This document shows positions 58,543 through 64,000 of a stretch of DNA of 64,000 nucleotides, one piece after another. Positions within the stretch are counted from its first letter, which is position 1. Each line of letters begins with the position of its first letter. The DNA comes from Cyanobacteria bacterium SIG31 (lineage in GTDB: Bacteria; Cyanobacteriota; Vampirovibrionia; Gastranaerophilales; Gastranaerophilaceae): positions 1 through 64,000 of the forward strand of contig SUTX01000001.1 of NCBI GenBank assembly GCA_015152465.1, read 5' to 3'. The position numbers and the translations under genes are program-made. The notes beneath the pieces are model-generated. The model saw only the letters and a list, made by a program, of their open reading frames with translations, had not been told where the DNA came from and ran no database searches.

Positions 58543-59370
58543 ATGATAACCCCAATTTGTTATAATAATAATCAACCAACGTTTGGAGTGAATCTAAATT
58601 CACCTAAGTTAAAGCTGAGCCAAAAAGACTTTTTTATAAAGATTCGTGGCTATGGGCGTGATACGAATTGGGCTAATAAGGTTGTGAAGACAACGGATGA
58701 AGCTGTAAAACTTATTCGTGAAAATTGGGATTCGGATTGGGTTTTGTTCAATATAACTCAGGGGGTAAAAATTGCAAATACATACCCTCTGGACATAGAT
58801 TTAAGGAACCATACAGGAGTGTTGAGAACTTCTCGTGCGGGGTGGGAACATGGTTCGGATTGGGATGGATGTGTTTTAACAACGCCGTACGGCAAGAGTA
58901 AATATAAAGTTTATGAGGAGAGATTAGATTATGTCAAAGACAATCCGCTTGAAAATCCTTTTGATGACATAGCCTTAGCTCGTCCTGATTATAGTAGAAT
59001 ATTTAATGAAAAAAATGTATATCATCCAGCGCCTGATTTTATAAATAATGTTTTTAGACATATCGAAAGAATTTATAGTTTTTTGCAGACAAACTTTGTT
59101 AAAAAAGAAATTAAGCCAAAAGACCTAAGTGTTGTTAATGATAAAATGGCAGAAATGCGATGGATTATGGCACATTCAATGCCTTGGGAACGTGGTAGTG
59201 ATTGTATTTCGAATGTGTTTATGCGTGCTGTTTATAAAGCAATGGGTGTAAAAGCATATCCACCAGCTAAGGGTATCTCGTTTGATATGGAAGCTTTTTG
59301 TACTAATTTGGACGAATACAAAAAGAATTTTGTTAAATTTTTTGAAAAACCACCAGAGGTTATTGAATAA
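58543..59370 (+). CDS. Orphan protein, possible effector-like
   Basis: MITPICYNNNQPTFGVNL...; C-terminal MRWIMAHSMPWERGSDCISNVFMRAVYKAMGVKA; terminator downstream. Confidence 0.6.
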   Translation: MITPICYNNNQPTFGVNLNSPKLKLSQKDFFIKIRGYGRDTNWANKVVKTTDEAVKLIRENWDSDWVLFNITQGVKIANTYPLDIDLRNHTGVLRTSRAGWEHGSDWDGCVLTTPYGKSKYKVYEERLDYVKDNPLENPFDDIALARPDYSRIFNEKNVYHPAPDFINNVFRHIERIYSFLQTNFVKKEIKPKDLSVVNDKMAEMRWIMAHSMPWERGSDCISNVFMRAVYKAMGVKAYPPAKGISFDMEAFCTNLDEYKKNFVKFFEKPPEVIE

Positions 59371-59404
59371 AAAGACCTTGCATATTATGCAAGGTCTTTT
59401 TATT
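59369..59404. terminator. Bidirectional rho-independent terminator
   Basis: AAAAAGACCTTGCATATTATGCAAGGTCTTTTT. Confidence 0.9.
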
Positions 59405-59418
59405 ATTTTATTTGTTTT

Positions 59419-60555
59419 TTATTCGTAGATATAACCATTAGTTAAATCGATTTTAATAGGAGCTAAAAGTCTTATATTAACAATTTGATTAGGTCTTGTT
59501 AAAACTTTCGCCCCTTTGAATATCTTTCTCCAGAAACCGATTTTGTCAGGTCCTAAAGTTGCTACACCGTATACCATAACAGCTTGGTCATTTGGAGTAA
59601 CTAAAAGCTCGTTTTTAATAATAACTTCGCCTTGTGTTTTAAACAATTTTGCAGGCTGAACATATTTTACTTGACCTTTCATATCACTGTTTTCAGAGAT
59701 AAGAAGATATTTTTCTTTAGTTACATAGTTTTGTGGAGTCTTAGCTGTATAAATATCGGTTACGCTAGAAATTTGAGAACCAACAACAGTTTCAAGTCTG
59801 ATAGGGAAAATAGTTCCAGCTGGAATGATACCTATTGAGCCTTGAACTTTTACGTTATCGACGATAAAGCCGTCAGCAGTTCTTTTTTGCATAACTTCAG
59901 CTAATTTAGCATTTGGATTAAGTTTAGCTTCTTGCATCATTTTGTATAAGATTTGAGCAACTTCAGCTCTGTTTGCAGGTCTTAAAGCTTCCATTTTACC
60001 TTCATGACCTGGCATTACAACAACTAAATCCAAGATATGAGCTTTTGCAGCAGCCATTAAGAACCAAGCTGGCAATTTTTCATAATCTTCGTATGATTTT
60101 GCGATAATAGAATCAGCTTTTTCTTGGCTGATTTGGTTAGTAGTTAAAGCATTTACTGCAATATTAATAGCTTCTGCTCTTGTTACTGAGTCAAATGGTC
60201 TATAGCTTTCGCCTTTTGCATCAGGTATTAAATCAAAGTAAACAGCTTTTTGTATTATATTGTATGCCCAAAATTCAGGTGTGATGTCGTCAAAATGAAT
60301 TTCTTGAGCAACTGTTGTATTTTCTTGCCCTAAAGCTTTTATTGCCATTGAAGCAAACTCAGCTCTTGTAACTGGGATATCAGGTTTGTATGTGCCATCT
60401 GGGTAACCTACTACAACGCCAACTTCTGTTAAAAATTTGATTGATTGATATGCCCAATGGTTTTCATCCATATCAGTATAGAATGCATTTGCTGGATTGT
60501 GTACCATTGCTAATACAGCTAGAGCAAAGATTCCTCTAAATATTTTCTTGAACAT
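59419..60555 (-). CDS. S-layer homology (SLH) domain protein
   Basis: DMDENHWAYQSIKFLTEVGVVVGYPDGTYKPDIPVTRAEFASMAIKAL plus further SLH-like repeats. Confidence 0.9.
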   Translation of the reverse strand: MFKKIFRGIFALAVLAMVHNPANAFYTDMDENHWAYQSIKFLTEVGVVVGYPDGTYKPDIPVTRAEFASMAIKALGQENTTVAQEIHFDDITPEFWAYNIIQKAVYFDLIPDAKGESYRPFDSVTRAEAINIAVNALTTNQISQEKADSIIAKSYEDYEKLPAWFLMAAAKAHILDLVVVMPGHEGKMEALRPANRAEVAQILYKMMQEAKLNPNAKLAEVMQKRTADGFIVDNVKVQGSIGIIPAGTIFPIRLETVVGSQISSVTDIYTAKTPQNYVTKEKYLLISENSDMKGQVKYVQPAKLFKTQGEVIIKNELLVTPNDQAVMVYGVATLGPDKIGFWRKIFKGAKVLTRPNQIVNIRLLAPIKIDLTNGYIYE

Positions 60556-60648
60556 TTAATGTCCTCCTTTTTCTACTTACCCTTATTTAACCCCATGCTA
60601 TATTAAATATTAGCTTAATGCAAACTTTTTTAACAAAAATACATAATG

Positions 60649-60686
60649 ACGTTAAGGCTTTAAGTCCTAAAAGCCTTAACGTTTTT
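60649..60686. terminator. Rho-independent terminator
   Basis: ACGTTAAGGCTTTAAGTCCTAAAAGCCTTAACGTTTTT. Confidence 0.85.
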
Positions 60687-60716
60687 GAAGATATTAATAA
60701 AAAATAATATTTTAGA

Positions 60717-61643
60717 TTACCCTACATCCAGATAAGATTTTAAGTTCTCTACATTATTTAATTTTCTTAATTTTTGTAGAGCTATATTTTCTATTTGTCT
60801 TATTCTTTCTTTAGAAAAACCTAAAGAATTTCCTATTTGTTCTAATGTTTTTGGATCTTCATTATTGATTCCAAACCTCCGGCGTAAGATTTCTTGTTCT
60901 CTTGGCTCGAGAGTTTTTAAAAGTTTAATGATGTCTTTTTCTTGCAATAAAAATTGTGTACATTCTTCTGGTGAAACATAGCTAGTGTCTTCGACATAAT
61001 CTTGGATACACAAATCTTCAGTAACAAGTGTATCCAAGCTAACTGGTTCTTTTTTTATAGCATTTTTTACTTCTTCAATTTTTTTTGCGTCCAAGCCCGA
61101 TAGTTTTGAAATTGTTTCATCATCTGCATCAAGAACGTTATTACATACAATATCGTTACAAGCTTTTTTATAACGCCTGATTTTTTCGAGCATATGAACA
61201 GGAATCCTAATAGTTCTGGAATGATTTGATATTGCACGAATGATTGTTTGTTTAATCCACCATGTTGCATAGGTTGAAAATTTAAAATTTTTTCTATAAT
61301 CATATTTTTCTGCCGCCTTTATTAATCCTAATGAACCCTCTTGTACTAAATCCATAAATAGAACACCTTGTCCTATGTATTTTTTAGCAATACTGACAAC
61401 AAGTCTTAAATTTGCTTGTATTAGTTTCTGTTTTGCTTTATTTTTTTCTTCCTTATTCCCCTCTTTTATAAGTTTCCCAAGCTCCATTTCCTCTCGTTTT
61501 GTTAATATTTTTTTCTTACCAATTTCCTTTAGATACATTTGTAAAATATCATCATTATTGACAACGGTGCTAAAAGTTTTTGGTGTATTCAATTCAATGT
61601 CATTATCGTCAATAAAATCAAACTGTTTTAAAGTATTACTCAT
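60717..61643 (-). CDS. RNA polymerase sigma factor, sigma-70 family (group 1/2)
   Basis: [53 protein letters not shown]...[15 protein letters not shown]. Confidence 0.95.
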   Translation of the reverse strand: MSNTLKQFDFIDDNDIELNTPKTFSTVVNNDDILQMYLKEIGKKKILTKREEMELGKLIKEGNKEEKNKAKQKLIQANLRLVVSIAKKYIGQGVLFMDLVQEGSLGLIKAAEKYDYRKNFKFSTYATWWIKQTIIRAISNHSRTIRIPVHMLEKIRRYKKACNDIVCNNVLDADDETISKLSGLDAKKIEEVKNAIKKEPVSLDTLVTEDLCIQDYVEDTSYVSPEECTQFLLQEKDIIKLLKTLEPREQEILRRRFGINNEDPKTLEQIGNSLGFSKERIRQIENIALQKLRKLNNVENLKSYLDVG

Positions 61644-61736
61644 CTTTTTCCCTCCAACTCTTCTCTAATACATAGACGTATATTTTTAAAAAAAGTTCCG
61701 CTTATGTTAAAATTGGTTATAAGAGTGAGGATAGTT

Positions 61737-64000
61737 ATGAATTGTTTTTTTAGAAATCAACACGAGGCTTTATATAATGCAACAAAACCTTATCAATATG
61801 TCGGTGGTGAGTTTTTATCAAAAAATAAAGATTTTGATAGTGCAAAAGTAAAATTTGCGTTTGTATTTCCTGACAAATACGAAATAGGGATTAGTAATCT
61901 TGGCGTTCGGATAATTTATGACAGAGTAAACGCACAAGAGGGTATGATGGCAGACAGAGCGTACGCTCCAGAGCCTGATTTCAAACCCGAATTCTTATAC
62001 GGCGTTGAATCCAAAAGAGCTCTGAAAGATTTTGATGGAATTGGTTTTTCGCTTCAATATGAATTATCATATCCTACTGTTTTAAAAATGCTTGAAATGT
62101 CAGGAATTGGGGTTCGTAATGACGAACGTAAAGATGATGAGCCAATCGTTTTTGCAGGCGGGCCTTGTGCTTTTAATCCTTTACCATTAAGTGATTTTAT
62201 AGATGTCTTCTGTATTGGCGATGGTGAAGAAATGATGGTTGAAGTCTGCGAAGTATTAGAAAAAACAAAGGGTAAACCAAGAAAAGAACGCATTACAGAG
62301 CTTTGTAATATTAAAGGTTGTTGGTCTAAAGATATAAATAATATTGTAAATAAAAGATTATCTCCTTTAAACAATGAAAATGCTTCAACATCTTATCCAA
62401 TCCCGTTTTCAAGCTCAGTTCATGATAGAGCGATAGTTGAAATTCGTCGTGGTTGCGGAAGAATGTGCCGTTTCTGTCAGCCAGGACACGTTACTTTACC
62501 TATAAGAGAACGTGAGGCCGAAGATATTATTAAAATAACAAAAGAGCTTGTAAATAATACTGGATATGATGAGTATTCCTTACTTTCGCTTTCTTCTAAT
62601 GACTATAAAAATATAAATGAAGTGATAAAAGAACTTGCAGTAGATTTTAACAAACGCAAAATATCAGTATCACTTCCAAGCCAAAGAATTGATGGATTTA
62701 ATCTGGAGCTTGCAAACTTAATGCAATCGGTTCGCAAATCAACAATGACACTTGCACCAGAAGCGGGTAGTCAAAGACTTAGAAACGTTATTAAAAAGAA
62801 TATTTCAGAAGAACAGATTATAAATGCTGCTCTCACGCTATACGAAAATGGCTGGTCAAAATTAAAATTCTATTTTATCTGTGGGCTTCCAACTGAAACT
62901 TTAGAAGATATGGACGAAATGGCAGAACTTTTGAATAAAATTAAGTATCGTGCAAAACTTCTTAAACGTGAAAAAGGCTTAAATCATGGATTTGAAATCA
63001 CTTGTACGCTTTCAATTTTTGTTCCAAAACCATTTACTCCTTTCCAATGGTGCGGACAAATGGATTTAGATGAAGTAACAGCTCATATAATGTATTTGAA
63101 AGAAAAAACGAAGCATATTAAAGGTCTAAAAATCAATTATCACGAAAAATTTGTATCTCAGATTGAAGCTGTACTCACTCGTGGTGATGCAAGTTTGTGC
63201 AAATATATTGAAGCTCTTTATAAAAAAGGTTGCTATCTAGATGCTTGGGGGGAACATTTTGATAAAGATGTTTGGAGAGAAACTGCTGAAGAATGTGGAC
63301 TATCTCTCAAAGATTTGGCGATGCAAGAATTTGATTTACATTTACCCCTCCCTTGGGATTTTATAAATGTTGGGCTTGATAAATCTTGGCTACAAAATGA
63401 GTATCAAGAAGCTTTGAAGCAAGGATGTGAATTTAACTTGCAAAAAACTTGTGAGCAAGGTTGTGTAAACTGCGGTGTTTGTAAGAACTTAAATACAAAA
63501 AAAGTGCTAGCAAAACCATATACAGCATCAAAAGAAGCTCAAGAAGTGTTAAATATAGAACCGATTGATGTTACAAGGGTTCATCCTGATAAAGATATAC
63601 CAGCATATCGTTATAGGCTAAAAATTACTAAAAAAGGTTTATTAAGATATTTTTCACATCTTGATTGGCAAAATACTTTCCATAAAGTGCTGGCTAGAAC
63701 TGGGCTAAGAATGGCTTATACTTTAGGTTTTAACCCAACAATGAAAGTATCAATGGGTATTGCGTTACCTCTTTTCGCTGAATCAGAAGGTGAGCTAGTC
63801 GATATTGAAATCCTTGATAACTTAACTTCACAAGAAGTTATGGACATTATAAATCCTAAATTACCTGATGGAGCTAAGGTTATAGAAGTTAAAGAAGTCG
63901 AACGCTATACTACAGCAGTCGATATCTGTGCTCACTGGGCCGAGTATAAGATTATTCCTTATGCTAAGACTGTTACTAATGAAGATTTTGAATTTTTTAA
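61737..64000 (+). CDS. TIGR03960-type B12-binding/radical SAM protein with DUF2344 C-terminus (truncated by window end)
   Basis: Open frame to window end; MCRFC within RGCGRMCRFCQPG (CxxxCxxC); not in ORF track because no stop. Confidence 0.9.
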   Translation, partial: MNCFFRNQHEALYNATKPYQYVGGEFLSKNKDFDSAKVKFAFVFPDKYEIGISNLGVRIIYDRVNAQEGMMADRAYAPEPDFKPEFLYGVESKRALKDFDGIGFSLQYELSYPTVLKMLEMSGIGVRNDERKDDEPIVFAGGPCAFNPLPLSDFIDVFCIGDGEEMMVEVCEVLEKTKGKPRKERITELCNIKGCWSKDINNIVNKRLSPLNNENASTSYPIPFSSSVHDRAIVEIRRGCGRMCRFCQPGHVTLPIREREAEDIIKITKELVNNTGYDEYSLLSLSSNDYKNINEVIKELAVDFNKRKISVSLPSQRIDGFNLELANLMQSVRKSTMTLAPEAGSQRLRNVIKKNISEEQIINAALTLYENGWSKLKFYFICGLPTETLEDMDEMAELLNKIKYRAKLLKREKGLNHGFEITCTLSIFVPKPFTPFQWCGQMDLDEVTAHIMYLKEKTKHIKGLKINYHEKFVSQIEAVLTRGDASLCKYIEALYKKGCYLDAWGEHFDKDVWRETAEECGLSLKDLAMQEFDLHLPLPWDFINVGLDKSWLQNEYQEALKQGCEFNLQKTCEQGCVNCGVCKNLNTKKVLAKPYTASKEAQEVLNIEPIDVTRVHPDKDIPAYRYRLKITKKGLLRYFSHLDWQNTFHKVLARTGLRMAYTLGFNPTMKVSMGIALPLFAESEGELVDIEILDNLTSQEVMDIINPKLPDGAKVIEVKEVERYTTAVDICAHWAEYKIIPYAKTVTNEDFEFF

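Overview
AT-rich bacterial chromosomal window. Gene content suggests a non-photosynthetic cyanobacterial relative (Melainabacteria/Vampirovibrionia, gut Gastranaerophilales-like); this lineage call is inference, from an ATP synthase cluster with separate b and b' subunits and no beta/epsilon, a fused ADP-forming acetyl-CoA synthetase, an SLH protein and GT9/sugar-transferase genes. The dominant structure is a large inverted segmental duplication. Two complete F0F1 clusters (a-c-b'-b-delta-alpha-gamma), each with the same two hypothetical genes downstream and a recognisably related upstream promoter, lie at ~3.5-10.9 kb (minus) and ~35.1-42.1 kb (plus), about 24 kb apart. Copy 1 carries an ORF6N-family gene wedged between atpA and atpG next to a 21-bp palindrome. 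Copy 2 carries four 102-bp tandem repeats between the c and b' genes. Other notable loci: a GHKL-ATPase/HExxH protein divergent from an orphan protein across a palindrome; an in-frame repeat insertion at the hisS start; an S24-repressor/small-gene module; a tRNA-Glu flank with tRNA-3'-like remnants; a 50-aa small ORF missed by the ORF track; several dispersed GC-rich palindromic repeats; and a possible short N-terminal P-x-F-[GK] motif shared by orphan proteins. Most remaining genes are housekeeping (plsY, rsmG, fmt, def, trkH/trkA, ychF, gatA, map, gltX, dapF, hisS, a sigma-70 factor). No searches were run; all family calls are by eye.
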